Below, piece after piece: positions 21,170 through 33,017 of a stretch of 64,000 nt of DNA. The translations under genes and the position numbers were made by a program. The DNA lies in contig OU015652.1 in NCBI GenBank assembly GCA_907165275.2, forward strand, positions 10,803,001 through 10,867,000, given 5' to 3'. The DNA comes from Zygaena filipendulae (taxonomy: Eukaryota > Arthropoda > Insecta > Lepidoptera > Zygaenidae). The number at the start of each line of letters is the position of its first letter. Position 1 is the first letter of the stretch. The notes beneath the pieces are model-generated. The model searched no databases and was not told the origin of the DNA. It was given only the letters and a program-made list of their open reading frames with translations.

Positions 21170-21502
21170 GAAAGGGGTGAAATTCGATCAAACCGCGAGT
21201 ACCTACCTTCCTAACAGTCACGTGTAAACCGCTTAACGGATTTGGATGAAATTCTTGTGGGTGAGAGTTGAGACCGTGGAAAACAGCTCGTTTTAAATCC
21301 TTACTTAGGTACTTATATAAATGCGAAAGTGAGTTTGTTTGTTTGTTACGCTTTCACGCCTTACCGGCTCTACCGATCATCATGGAATTTTGCATGCACG
21401 TTGTCAGGGGCACAGAAAAGGGCACAGGATACTTTTTATCCCGGAATTCCCGCGGGATCTCCGAAATTACCGCGGGCGAAACCGTTGGGAACAGCTAGTA
21501 AT
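21170..21502 (+). repeat. Dispersed repeat family 1, possibly two joined copies
   Basis: A partial copy (about 21170-21300) is followed by a fuller one starting AAATGCGAAAGT and ending GAAACCGTTGGGAACAGCTA. Between these are the family blocks ACGCTTTCACGCC and CCCGGAATTCCCGCGGGA. Confidence 0.65.
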
Positions 21503-23535
21503 ATTATAAATGGCTTGGTGTCATCACAACTAGGTCACAGAAAGAGAATAAAAATGACAACACAGGGTGATATATACCTATAGAGTGGTTCAGACAGGCT
21601 ACCAAAAACTTTAAGACTACAGTTAGTGGTAAATGATAAACAGTTGTATATAAGTTCCCTGTATTCCATAAGACTATTATTAACTGAATATTACAGTTCT
21701 AGTCCAACGTAAAAAGTATTATTAATCAATATCTGGGCGTCCGAGCTTCGCTCATTGTGATAACTTCTCCCGGAGGAAGTTGCGTATAGCACCATCTGTT
21801 GTTGCGTTGTATAATGACTTTACGACAACGCCATCTATTGTTAAGTAGTTATAGTGTTGCAGAGTCGGTAAAGCCACAGATAATATAATACTATAAAGCA
21901 GTAGGTACCATGCCAACACTCATTTTTCATTGCCTAAAAACAAAGGTTAAAACGACGTTTTCTAAAAATGAAACTATATACGACGACTAGATCGAATAAT
22001 CGCCCCCTCAGAAGAATAGTTATTCTTCTGAGATCGCCCCCGAAACCCCTGCGCATACAAGAATTGCTGGTGCATAAGTATACCTACTGATAACTTACTC
22101 GTTTAATGGACATGCGTATATCACTGTTACCTACCTCTATTATTTTGTAATCAAGAAAATGATTCAGTCGAATCAGCGGCAGACACCATTCAAAGAGAAA
22201 CTATAAGTAGGTAGGTACCTACTTACCAAGTTTAAAATTACTTTACGACGTAATTTTAATTAATTCTCATTAAAATTACGTCAGTTTCCATGAATTTGGA
22301 CAGTAAAAGATTCGCAAAATGCTTTTTATATAAAAAAGTCTAAAAAAAAATTGCTACATTTTATTTTCATATATTATGTATATCCTTTTATCTCCTAGAT
22401 ACCTACTAGGTACTGTTCGACTAAACTCGAAGAGTGTCGACGATGAATCTCAGACGAAATGAATAAGTTGTTCCGAAAATGTGTCGGCCTTTATAATGTT
22501 TAACTGTATATCTACAACTGTACACTACAACTATTTTGTTGATATCTGTTACCTATCTAATTAATACACAGAATCATTAAAAAGCGCAGACGCAAAAGTA
22601 TTTTTCCCAGAATTTTAAATACCAGTTTGATATAGGGATACGGTTCTTAATAAACATATTTTGTAAGTAATTGTGACGTAGGTATTTGAGTGAAAAAGAG
22701 AAAAATACTGATTATGAAAGAGACAAATTAAAGTTGATACTTCGTCGAATATTAAGTACCTACAGCTATTATGACGTATTTCCACTCCCACGAATTCAAG
22801 ATAAGATGGCGGCCTCATTCGTGGTGAAGGTTCGTTCGACGAGGAGAAAAAACAACAGCATATTAAACAGTCAGCCTTAGCAATGTTGCAAGTTACTGGT
22901 AAATACCTGATTTAAGGGTAAAAAACCATGATATTAGCAAGTGATAAGAAAATTTAAATAATAAGATGAAATCATAAAAAGTAATTAAATAACATTTTAT
23001 GGAGGTTTTGTTTTGAGGTACCTAATGAACTTGACAATAGTAATACCTACCTTTACATAAACATACAAACACAAGTTTAGTTAGATTTGACAACTTATCT
23101 ATTTTTTGTTTTCGTTAGGTTTCTTCTTTGCACTGAAATAGTCGGTAGTTTACTATTAATATTAAATTCTCAATAGTTATTCTAGTGACAATTAAATACA
23201 AGTCATTAAAAAAATTCCTACGAATCTCACATTGACTAGACCAATTTTGTGTGAGTTTTATGTGATATTTTTAAGAGCTGTGGAATTTGGATAACTACTG
23301 TTGCAGAAATAAATAAAAAAGTAAAAAATTGTGTTAGACACTGTAATTGAGCTAGGAGAAACAATTCCGTGGAAGAGATTCTGTTGTTACATTCTCATAG
23401 CAACGAACTAAAAAAACAAAAGTTTATACCTATCCAAAACAGATGCAATAAGTGTTTTTTTGACGGGAAAAATTTTCTTACTCTCAAATTAAATTTTTTT
23501 TAACTTGCGTCGTTGATATTATAGAAGAAGTTTTA
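21503..23535. other. Intergenic, one perfect short hairpin
   Basis: No gene recognised. A perfect inverted repeat CTCAGAAGAATA-GT-TATTCTTCTGAG lies at 22007-22032. It is flanked by GATCGCCCCC-like sequences on both sides. Confidence 0.45.
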
Positions 23536-23947
23536 TCTTGTTTTCTTTTATTTACACATTCTAAGAACTTTCTGTGGTTTATTAGATATTCAGTTTGACG
23601 CTACTAATTTTAACTAGTTTTATGTTGTTTTCTTTTATTTACACATTCTAAGAACTTTCTGTGGTTTATTAAATATTCAGTTTGATGCTACTAATTTTAA
23701 CTAGTTTTATGTTGTTTTCTTTTATTTACACATTCTAAGAACTTTCTGTGGTTTATTAGATATTCAGTTTGACGCTACTAATTTTAACTAGTTTTATGTT
23801 GTTTTCTTTTATTTACACATTCCAAGAACTTTCTGTGGTTTATTAGATATTTCAGTTTGACGCTACTAATTTTAACTAGTTTTATGTTGTTTTCATTTAT
23901 TTACACATTCTAAGAACTTTCTGTGGTTTATTAGATATTCAGTTTTT
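23536..23947. repeat. 87-bp tandem repeat, about 5 copies
   Basis: The block ACACATTCTAAGAAC recurs at about 23554, 23641, 23728, 23815 and 23903, a period of 87 bp (88 for the fourth copy, which has one extra T). Copies differ by only a few bases. It lies between the two Gly/Ser-rich genes. Confidence 0.88.
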
Positions 23948-24121
23948 TTAACTGGACATAATATAGTACTAACCAAGTATTAACACAACACAATTAATAT
24001 GATATAGGTATGAGACTAATATAAGGGCTAATTTGTTGATGTCAGGATTAGTTGAGGACGAGAGGATTAGTTTACTGCTTACTGTAAAAACTAAACTACT
24101 ATTAGTTGTCACTTTCACAGA

Positions 24122-24245
24122 AATAGATTTATTTTATTTATTTATTTAAAGAACTTTATTGCACAGTTACGTACAAAAGGCGGACTTAATGCCTAAGGTA
24201 TTCTCTACCAGTAAACCTGTTGGCTAGGTGATAGTAGTAGCAAAA
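24122..24245 (-). repeat. LINE 3'-tail-like repeat, minus orientation
   Basis: On the minus strand it ends GCAATAAAGTTC and a run of AAATAAATAAAT, preceded by AAGTCCGCCTTTTGTACG. This matches the style of the LINE tail at 15772. Confidence 0.5.
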
Positions 24246-24386
24246 AAATATATAAATAGGTATGAGATTTTGTATTTTTATGTTACAGAATTAGTTTTAG
24301 GTTAGAAAATTGGGCTTTAGTGGAAACAATGTGCAATGCATGGGAATAGGGTAATTTACGAGCAGCGAATGGTATCACAGAATAGA

Positions 24387-24429
24387 TATAAGTATTATGT
24401 TAGTGATACACAACTTCACTCCAGTCAGT
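24387..24429 (+). promoter_or_regulatory. Core promoter candidate of the 24505 gene
   Basis: TATAAGTA at 24387-24394 and an arthropod-type initiator TCAGT at 24425-24429, about 39 bases apart; the 5' UTR would be about 80 bases. Confidence 0.45.
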
Positions 24430-24504
24430 ATATTGCGCAGGAGTCTAGCGGTCGCACGCGTTCGTAGTGTTTTCGTTGTGAATTAGTGTGCAATTATTGT
24501 AACA

Positions 24505-25773
24505 ATGTTACGGTACTCGTTAAGACTTTTCATACTGCTAATTGCAGTTTTAACGCTCGCCCCATCTATAGATGGTAAAGGCGGAAGAGGTGGTCACAGT
24601 AGTCATTCTAGTCATTCCAGTCATTCCAGTCATTCCGGAGGTCATTCTGGAGGTAGTCATTCCTATCCATCATCAGGTGGACTTTCTGGAGGTGGACATT
24701 CTTCATCGGGGGGGCTTTCCGGAGGTGGACACGGGTACCCCTCTTCAGGCGGAGGTAGTCACGGATATCCGTCATCAGGAGGGGGACTTTCTGGAGGTGG
24801 GCACGGGTATCCCTCGTCAGGCGGTACATCTGGAGGAAGCCATGGATATCCATCGTCAGGAGGGGGACTTTCCGGAGGTGGACACGGCTATCCCTCGTCA
24901 GGAGGTACTCATACAATGCCTGGTGGATCTCACAATTATCCAGCAAACAAAGGCGTATCAGGAAACTATGGAGGCAGCTCTACAACAGTACATCATCATT
25001 ATCACTACTCTCCGCCGTCACAAATAAGATATACTTATGGAGGGTCGTCCGTAGTTTATCCTGTTTACCACGGATCACCCCCAGTCTACATTTACGAGTA
25101 CCAAAATTCGGGGAGCAGGTACAGCGACCTATTAACTGGACTGGCATTGTATAATCTCGGAACGATGTCGGCTAGATCTCATTCAAACTCATATACAACG
25201 TACAAGCCTCAATCAGGTGAAGTTTGCTATTTCGAAATAAGAAAAGATAACGGTGAATATGAAAAAACTAAAATCAGTTGCGAAATCGTATCGAGTTTCA
25301 CATTTGAAGAGCCGGCGGCCGCGATCCCACAAAAAGCGGGCAACAACGTCACTACGGTGACTACTACAACGGTTACAAACATTACAACAGTGAACGGAGC
25401 TCCAGCGAGTACACCACAAGCGAATGTTTCGTACACACTGCTGCCCGACGGGAGACTAGTGGCAATTAACGCAACAACAGCAAATGCGACTAATACAATG
25501 AATAACACGATCTCGTCTTCAGTGACGATGACCACAACTAACACTACGACAGTAAAGGAAGCACTAGAAGTGAAAGGTGCTCCTATACAAGTGACTCGTC
25601 AAATGCAGTGCTTCGTTGTAAAAACAACTCCATTGAGTAGTAGGAGGCAAAGCGTTCCTTGCGGTGTACTGCAAACATACGCTAAAGAGTCGTTGCGAAG
25701 AAACTCTGCGAATCACCTCGCACCTGCCCTGACTATGGCTTCAGTTGTTATTATGTTGCTATTCGTACGCTAA
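24505..25773 (+). CDS. Gly/His/Ser-rich GPI-type four-cysteine protein (cluster member 3)
   Basis: 422 residues in a single exon; start context AACAATG. Signal peptide about 1-24. Residues 25-150 are repeats: a HSSHSS run, then GGGHGYPSSGG/GLSGGG units like those in the gene at 18009. The conserved motif SRYSDLLTGLALYNLG lies at 204-219. The C-terminal domain has C241-x17-C259 and C369-x16-C386, separated by a Thr-rich, heavily N-glycosylated linker (NVT, NIT, NVS, NAT, NNT, NTT). A hydrophobic tail (about 406-422, ending VVIMLLFVR) fits a GPI-anchor signal, so the protein is probably on the cell surface. Gly-rich repeats, a central hydrophobic motif and a GPI tail together recall prion/Shadoo-type architecture, but I see no sequence homology to those proteins. 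Function unknown. Confidence 0.82.
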   Translation: MLRYSLRLFILLIAVLTLAPSIDGKGGRGGHSSHSSHSSHSSHSGGHSGGSHSYPSSGGLSGGGHSSSGGLSGGGHGYPSSGGGSHGYPSSGGGLSGGGHGYPSSGGTSGGSHGYPSSGGGLSGGGHGYPSSGGTHTMPGGSHNYPANKGVSGNYGGSSTTVHHHYHYSPPSQIRYTYGGSSVVYPVYHGSPPVYIYEYQNSGSRYSDLLTGLALYNLGTMSARSHSNSYTTYKPQSGEVCYFEIRKDNGEYEKTKISCEIVSSFTFEEPAAAIPQKAGNNVTTVTTTTVTNITTVNGAPASTPQANVSYTLLPDGRLVAINATTANATNTMNNTISSSVTMTTTNTTTVKEALEVKGAPIQVTRQMQCFVVKTTPLSSRRQSVPCGVLQTYAKESLRRNSANHLAPALTMASVVIMLLFVR

Positions 25774-27498
25774 GCTAACCTCTAATGTTATCAACAACCG
25801 AGTTGCTCGATAAGATTTCCTGTGTAAATATGAATATTTGAACCTACTTGAGTTGTGTGAGCGAGTGAAAGTTTACATACAAAGAATTTCGAAAGCTGCT
25901 CAACTGATTCGCAAAATCCTTTCACATTTATGGGAAATCCATTTTTTACCGACGCGGGTAACAATCAATGCCTTATATATAATTCCTTTGAGCAATAACT
26001 TTTTAATGTTACAATTTCGTCCCAAACAGACGATCAGTTTTATTTGCAACTGTATTATTTGTATTACTTTTACTTTTAATGAATAATAGTCTCAAAAAAG
26101 TTATAAAATAGGCATTCCACTTGTTCCTACTACGTAGAAGCTAGTAGAGATAAAATGTAGCGGAAAATAATTTAACCTATCGATAAAAGGTAAAAGTTTG
26201 GTTGGTTTTTAGTTGGTTATTTTTAGAGGAAGTGGCCGTATTGACTTAAAAACAATTTTGTAACATCCATTCTATAAAAAATGTGGATTATCCCATTTTG
26301 ACTGTTACGCATGAATTAAATAGTTTGTTGGGACTTGAGTGGTTGTTTGAGATGTGAGTAAACTAGTAAAGGGACCAAGCGGTAGGCTGTGTTTATGGAT
26401 ATGAAAGTAAGAATATACTAGTATTGCGTAGATTTTTAATAATAGTAGATATTTAAAATTACGATTTTCCTCAAATCACTGTAAATATAAATCAAGGGAC
26501 TGTTAGTGGTTTTAAAATTTTTCTGTTTTAAAATTTAAAATCAGATTTGACTACTCTGTTTTTTTTGTTTGTCGTCTGTCTGTACCGAAGTACCTACCTA
26601 ATTTAATTAAAATATGCTATTTACTAAAAACTCACTACATTTTGCAGGTGAGATATCTTTGGAATAAATTGAATCAACAAAGGCTACTTTTCAATTAAAT
26701 GAGACTGTTAAACTAGAAAAATAACACATACCCTGGTACCTACTTACTCTAATGCCACCTGAATTTGTGAGCACAGTTAATTACAATAAAAAACTATTGT
26801 ACACAAATTGCATGGTCAGTTTAAAAAAAATATAAAAAAATGTGTAAAAAATATAGGTAAGTGACGTTTTTGCATTTGAATTGTGTAAAAAAATGTAGAA
26901 AAAATGAGGGAAAGATAGATCTTCTAAACAAAAGGATGGCGAATCAATATAGGAATCAAAAGTATATTCATAAAGTCAATAATATTAATTGCATAACATT
27001 TCAATGTCTTTATTTGTAAAATAAAATAACTTTTAAATATGTTTTTTATAAGATTGATGTAGGTACTTATTTGTGAAATTGAGAAATAAATAAAAAAGGA
27101 ACGTATATGAATACATAAGTAGGTAGGTGTTAATACTTTTTGAATGGCTCCCGACATGCTTGTCGTTGTTTTGAGAAAATTCTACCTCTAAAACTACATA
27201 TCAATTTTACATGAAAGAAAACCTAAAAATATCTTGTTTCCAACGTTTTTGACAAATTTATACATAAATTTATACCACAGTAAAAACTGTATATTTACTG
27301 TCAAATAAATAAATATAAAATCACTAAATATTTTTTTCACTTGACTTAAACGTTCCCATAGACATAGACAATTGCACACTTAGAAAAGCGCTAACTGAAT
27401 AATCTGAATTAGCATTATTTTTATAAATGCGTAGATATTATATTAATTATTTGTAAAAACTTTGTTGTGAACAAGTTTCGCCGAATATTACATACCTA
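25774..27498. other. Intergenic, nothing recognised
   Basis: AT-rich. The first few hundred bases probably include the 3' UTR of the preceding gene. No ORF with supporting features. Confidence 0.45.
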
Positions 27499-27690
27499 CT
27501 AGCTGTTCCCCGCGGTTTCACTTGCGTTAATTTCGGATTTCACGCGGGAATTTCGGGATAAAAAGTACCATATGTCCTTCTCTGTACCCCTGGTAACGTG
27601 CATGCAAAATTTCATGATAATCGGTTGAGCCGTTAAGACGTGAAGGCGACAGACAGACAGAGTTACTTTCGCATTTATAATATTTAGTCT
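27499..27690 (-). repeat. Dispersed repeat family 1, minus orientation
   Basis: Starts AGCTGTTCCCCGCGGTTTCA and passes the CATGATAATCGGTTGAGCCG block to the ACAGACAGACAGAG tail, the reverse of the plus-strand copies. Confidence 0.7.
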
Positions 27691-28210
27691 ACTACACTAG
27701 TACAGTACTAGTACACTACAGTAGACTACTATATTAGGTGGACTGCTGCAGGCTGATAATGATGATGATGATGATAGACTATAGCCACAGATAATATAAT
27801 ACTATACTACAGATAATATAATACTATAAGTAATTATTTTATTATTTTATAATGACCATCATGGATACATTGATTTCAAAATGATATTTTAATGTACTTA
27901 TACCTACGTACTTACTGTGTTAGTTGTAGTCAGTTACCTGTTGTTGCCTGTTAGTCGTAGTTCAGTCATTTGGTAATTTTACCTGAAAAGTTTTCCGGAG
28001 GGTTATAAAATGAGTTATTACTAATTACAGATTTCAATGTGCTCATTCCGAATTTCCATTTTTGCCACTTCGTATCTGTGCCGCTCGCGCCGCCACATTG
28101 GAAAAATGGCGCCCAATAGCAGTTTTTCGACAATAACACCCTATCCGACTTATTGTAATATAAAAATATTTATATATAAAATTAAACCAAAGTTTGTACA
28201 GTTTATGTAT

Positions 28211-28335
28211 GTACCAACAATTTTTTTGTAAAATCAATAGTTTTGGCGTACAAGCGCCGCAACTCTACACGCACAATCTACTTTAACTTGAGTTTCGGCT
28301 AAAACTATTGATTTTACAAAAAAAATTGTTGGTAC
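28211..28335. repeat. Foldback MITE, 125 bp
   Basis: Arms of about 34 bp that pair almost perfectly: GTACCAACAATTTTTTTGTA at the left and TACAAAAAAAATTGTTGGTAC-type sequence at the right, continuing through AAATCAATAGTTTT. The GC-rich centre holds GTACAAGCGCCGC. Confidence 0.8.
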
Positions 28336-28344
28336 AAATAATTT

Positions 28345-29060
28345 TAACAAAAAAATTAAAACCGACTTCCAAAAACACAATATAATTTTTTTGTTAAAAT
28401 TTTGTTTATTGGGTTGGTTTGTAATTTATCTAAGTTACAATAGCCTAATGTCAACTGCTCATCACCTTTTACAATATGTATATTGCTTTTCCCTACGCAG
28501 GGACGTTAATAGGGATGTGGACTACTTTTGAAAATCAAAATTCTAATTAGTCCTTCAGTTAGAAAATAAAAAAAACAATAGACACGTATTTTTTGCTTTT
28601 CCAAATAATTTAAAATATACAGAGATAAAGCACATTAAAGTTTAAGGTGAGTGGGTCGTGACGTCACTAACCGATAAAACCGCCATACAAACTGTCCGAA
28701 TAGTGACGTCACGAGAAATTTCAACTCAATATATCGCCGTTATTTTTTGATTAAGTACGTAAAAAAAGAAAAAATACGTGTCCAATATTGTTTAATGATC
28801 TACAAGACGGACTAAAAATAAAAATTAGTCCACATGCCCATTGTTGAGGAGTTCTCCTGATACATCACCATCAGTTCCACTTCACCATATACCATATACT
28901 TACATATGCCATATACTTACATTGTAAGGAGCATAAATTGTTTAGAGACCACATTAAAGTTAACGAATCGGAACCTGTGAAATACCTATTATTTATTAGT
29001 TCTGATGACCATCTGTGGTCTTCATCATCAGTTCCACTTCTTCAAATTTTGCTCTTTTTA
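28345..29060 (-). repeat. Dispersed repeat family 2, minus orientation, with a nested MITE
   Basis: Homologous in reverse to 33678-34250: shared blocks include the CCGACTTCCAAAAA end, GTTACAATAGCCTAATGT, GAGGAGTTCTCCTG and ATCATCAGTTCCACTTC. It is interrupted at 28512-28839 by a separate element. Confidence 0.7.
28512..28839. repeat. Nested MITE with GGGATGTGGACTA ends (about 328 bp)
   Basis: Left end GGGATGTGGACTA and right end TAGTCCACATGCCC are complementary. The flanks on both sides rejoin into continuous family-2 sequence when this block is removed. Confidence 0.65.
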
Positions 29061-29106
29061 GGTTTACTCTAGTTTAATTTTGTATATGAATATTTTTAAC
29101 TTACAA

Positions 29107-29403
29107 TCTATACTAATATTATAAAGAGCAAAAGTTTGTGAGTTTGTGACATTGTAGGGGGTAATCTTTGGATCTACTGAACCGATTTTAAAATTCTTTC
29201 ACTTATAAGAAGCTGCAGTGATTCTGAGTGACATAGGGTACTTTTTATCCCGGAATCCCCGCGAATCTACTGAACCAATTTTGAAAATTCTTTCACTTAT
29301 AGGAATTCAAAGTGATCCTGAGTGACATAGGGGGCACTTTTCATTCCCGAATTCCCGCGGGAACGCTGAAATTACCGCGGGTGAAACCGCGGGGGTCAGC
29401 TAG
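29107..29403 (+). repeat. Dispersed repeat family 1
   Basis: From CTATACTAATATTATAAAG to GTGAAACCGCGGGGGTCAGC; contains an internal duplication of the CTACTGAACC...TTCTTTCACTTATA block. Confidence 0.7.
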
Positions 29404-29499
29404 TGAGTTATATAGAGAATAAATAAAGGGAGTAAATATAGGGAATTAGCACGCATTTTTGATTTTTTTATTTATTTACTTCATTCTTACACAATCCCT

Positions 29500-29712
29500 A
29501 TACTAATATTATATTAAAATGCGAAAGTAACTCTGTCTGTCTGTCTGTTACGCTTTCACGCCTTAACGGCTCAACCGATCATCATGAAATTTTGCATACC
29601 TAAACATTTTCAGGAGTACAAACTACAGAGAAGGCCATAGGGTACTTTTTGTCCCGGAATTTCCGCGGGAACTCCGAAATTAACGCGAAAGAAACCGCGG
29701 GGAACAGCTATT
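29500..29712 (+). repeat. Dispersed repeat family 1
   Basis: Nearly complete: TACTAATATTATA, then GTCTGTCTGTCTGT, ACGCTTTCACGCC, CCCGGAATTTCCGCGGGAAC and ACCGCGGGGAACAGCTA. Confidence 0.75.
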
Positions 29713-30140
29713 AAAAAAGAAATGACATTTAAAATATCGACAAAATCAGACCTGTTTGAACGCTGCTATATTTTGCGGGATTTGGATTACGTCATATTAT
29801 ATCACGCTTAGTGTTTGTTTACTATTATTTTGCTATTCATGACATGGTAACTAATAAATCTGAAAGCGTGACGTTTCGACAACGAAGTGACGTCACGTTC
29901 TGTTTCAATCAATGTGATATTGCGTTTCGCAAAATTGAATTATTACTCTTCGTTATTTCTCACATTATAGTTACTATTTTTGCCTAATTAAAGACTTACC
30001 TACTAAATAACAAAATAGTTGCTCAGGCATAATATCTGGATAATAAAACTATACCCCTTCTCGAAGCGCTTAGCGCTTCGTCGTTTTTTGATGTATTTTT
30101 CCTAATGTGCTGTTGTGTCTCTATTTCCAAATGAATGTAT

Positions 30141-30163
30141 TTTCTTTCTTTCTTTCTTTCTTT
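30141..30163. repeat. (TTTC)n microsatellite
   Basis: About five perfect TTTC units. Confidence 0.9.
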
Positions 30164-30242
30164 GTAATGACGTAGTATCAATCATCTGTGATTGAATACG
30201 TCCTAAAATTGTAACACATTCACTCATGTTTTTGTGTTATAC

Positions 30243-30355
30243 TCGCTGTTCCTCGCGGTTTCACCCACACTTATTTCACAGATTGTTTTTCTGTACTCCT
30301 GACTACGTGTATGCAAAATTGCATGATGATCGGATCAGTAGTTAAAGTATAAAGC
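30243..30355 (-). repeat. Dispersed repeat family 1, short minus copy
   Basis: GCTGTTCCTCGCGGTTTCAC followed by CATGATGATCGG, a shortened family member. Confidence 0.5.
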
Positions 30356-31424
30356 GTCACAAGCATCTTTATCGCTGGAGGAATAGTTTCAAATAAATTC
30401 CGGTTAATATAAGATATTCGAATAATAGATAATATGCTTCAATATCAAACGCGAGGAATGTCACCTGATTTGAATATGTCTTGAATGTGGAGAGCGATCG
30501 AACGATATCGATATTATAATACGGAAATAGATAAGTAGGTAAGTAGGTAGGTACCTATATTTTTATTACAGTTTAGAAAAAGAAACTGACTGATAGCAAT
30601 GTCAAGAAGTTTAAATAGTTTTATTGCCTATATCTTTTTGCTGCTATCTACGTAAAACTGACTAAAAAGTTCAACTGCAGTACCTACCTAAACTTTTAGT
30701 TTAAGTAGGTACTGCGTTATCTTATCTATACTAGGTATAATAAAAGAGTAGAATCCGCGATTCTGTACATTGAATATATTTTCCTAAAATTAAGAGGGGT
30801 GATAAAAGAAGAGTAACCAATCCCAAAAAAAGTTTTTAAAATTCTTTTCTGTTTGTCTGTCTGTCTGTTCTCGATAATATCCGCATCTACTGAACGAGTT
30901 GTCATGCAGTTTTCATTAGTAGATTAAGCTAAGCCTGGAGCAACATATAGGCTTCGTTTCATCGAAATAGGACATAGGGAAAAGAAGTTATCATCATTTA
31001 AAGTCTTCAGCGCAATGCAATGGTCAAAAGCTTCGATATAAGGTTTTTGCGAAGTGAGTTTTAAGGCTTGGAGAAACCTCAGAAGAATGGAGAGACCTCA
31101 TGTTATTGTTCTGAGGGAGAGACAGATGATGTGATTATATTTTCTTTGAGACTAAAGAGTATATAACCACTACGTTTTAAAAGAGTGAGAAAATCTAACG
31201 TCATTACTGTCACTGCAAGGGTCGAAAATTCACGCGGGTGAAACCGCGGGCACCAGCTATAGCATGAATAAGTACCTAATTTCTTTCCAAGCGCTTTCTC
31301 TCTTACGTCTGAGATGAGTAGGTAGGTATGTACAAGTAGATCGTGCCAAGTACCTACCTTTGAGGACAGCAATCACTGCCTTTCTTGTTTTGAAAATTGA
31401 AATACTTGCTGGTCTGAAGCTGTC

Positions 31425-31598
31425 CCGTGCGGTTTCACCCGCGATAATTTCGGAGTTCTATGTTACGACAGAATAATGTAGCTTTCAAATGGTGAAAGAA
31501 TTTTCGAAATCGGTCCAGTATAGTTCTTGAGTTAAATCGTAACAAACAAACAAACAAAAATCAAATCTTTCCTCTTTATAATAATATTAGTAAAGATA
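31425..31598 (-). repeat. Dispersed repeat family 1, minus orientation
   Basis: CGTGCGGTTTCACCCGCG to an AACAAACAAACAAA tail and TATAATAATATTAG. A short plus-orientation scrap of the family also ends near 31257 (GTGAAACCGCGGGCACCAGC). Confidence 0.65.
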
Positions 31599-32449
31599 CA
31601 GGCGTAATTTTGTACCTATATTATAATAATTACATGCAAGTAACATAATATGAAATAGCTGCTATTTTCAATAACAAATTTATCGCAAGGACTAGGTAGC
31701 GACACGAAACATGTATGTACCTAGGCTGTACCTACCTGCCTACCTGTGTAATAACGGCATTGCTGAGGCATAGCCGTGGCTTTGTCCTCGGTCCATATTA
31801 AAACTCGTGTTAAAACACCTGGATTGTTGTCCCTGTTTTTCATACTACATCTGTCCAAGTGAAAGGGAGCGAGAACTATGGTTTTGGCAAACAATTGTAT
31901 TCCGGTGTTTCATTTGTAGCGGCAACGGTAGCGAAGTTGATGACATGACAGCTCGCTGACCAATTATGTTTAATTCGAACCGTTTCAAACGAGGTCAACT
32001 GTACCAACCAATTCTAATTATTAGTTAGTCAGTATAAATGTTTGGTATAGCTAACAACATCTGTTTTTAAACGATAAGGTGCAACGAAGCAGACTATGTT
32101 GACGTATTTGGTTATTATTCGATGAATAGTATAATATGAATCATATTTTTTAAATTTTAAATGTAGATGCCTTATTAAATAGGTAGGTATGGAGTATTAC
32201 TTTATTTTATTAATAATTTTTACAAATTTAATATCATTTCCATGAAAATGTACAAATTCTGTAGTAAAATAATCATTAAATCAAGCCAATCAAGGTATGT
32301 TGTCAGTCTCTAAAATTAATTTATTAACATCGATAACGTCGCGCGTCAATCCAAAAGTTATCAAATCTTTTTTCACTTGGAAAATCTTGCCCACCCTAAA
32401 CTAGTGCCGTCCGCTATACAAACCTTCTAAGATTTTATATAAAAACCAG

Positions 32450-32628
32450 CTGTGCCCCTCGGTTTCACCCGCGTGAATTTTGGAATTCCCGCGGGAACTA
32501 TTTATTTCTAAAAAAAAAGTAGTCTAAGTTACTTCTCCTAACATCAGCTATCTGCCAGTGATAGTCCCGTTAAAATCGGCCCAGCCGTTTCAGAGATTAG
32601 CTGGAACAAACAAACAGACAGACAGACA
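32450..32628 (-). repeat. Dispersed repeat family 1, minus orientation
   Basis: AGCTGTGCCCCTCGGTTTCA to ACAGACAGACAGAC, directly joined to the MITE at 32632. Confidence 0.65.
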
Positions 32629-32631
32629 GAC

Positions 32632-33017
32632 CAGGGTTGCCACCCTTTTTTGGATAAATATAACTAGTATTTTTCTGAAAAAAGATGCAAAAATATAGTA
32701 CTTTTCGGAAATGCAGGGAAAAAATATTACATATTTATATTTAATCATTATGTATACAGTAATGCAGCATTCATCTACAAATTATTGCTAGTTTGATAGT
32801 TGACGTTTTGTTGCCGCGTATGAGCTTCGTTCTGAGATTACTCGTTCTGCGCTGCGGGTGCGTTCCAGACCAGTCACAGTTAATTTAAAAAAGCGCGACA
32901 GTTAAATTAGGGATAAAAATATAGTATTTTTCGTACTATATTATTTTTCTATAATATATAGTACAATTGACTGAAATATAGTACGATACTATATAATATA
33001 GTACGGGTGGCAACCTA
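32632..33017. repeat. MITE with GGGTTGCCACCC ends, copy 1 (about 386 bp)
   Basis: Left GGGTTGCCACCC and right GGGTGGCAACC are complementary. Inside are ATAGTACTTTT and TATAGTACAATTGACTGAA blocks shared, inverted, with 53297-53668. Confidence 0.75.

Noticed and set aside
23536..23947. 87-bp periodic array considered as CRISPR
   Set aside because: Units are contiguous with no unique spacers, and the genome is eukaryotic; it is a minisatellite.
24572..25027. Alternative-frame ORFs in the 24505 gene
   Set aside because: Same repeat effect; the frame with signal peptide, cysteines and GPI tail is the real one.
28037..28237. Overlapping ORFs on both strands near the 28211 hairpin
   Set aside because: Partly inside a foldback repeat; no domain and no conserved feature.
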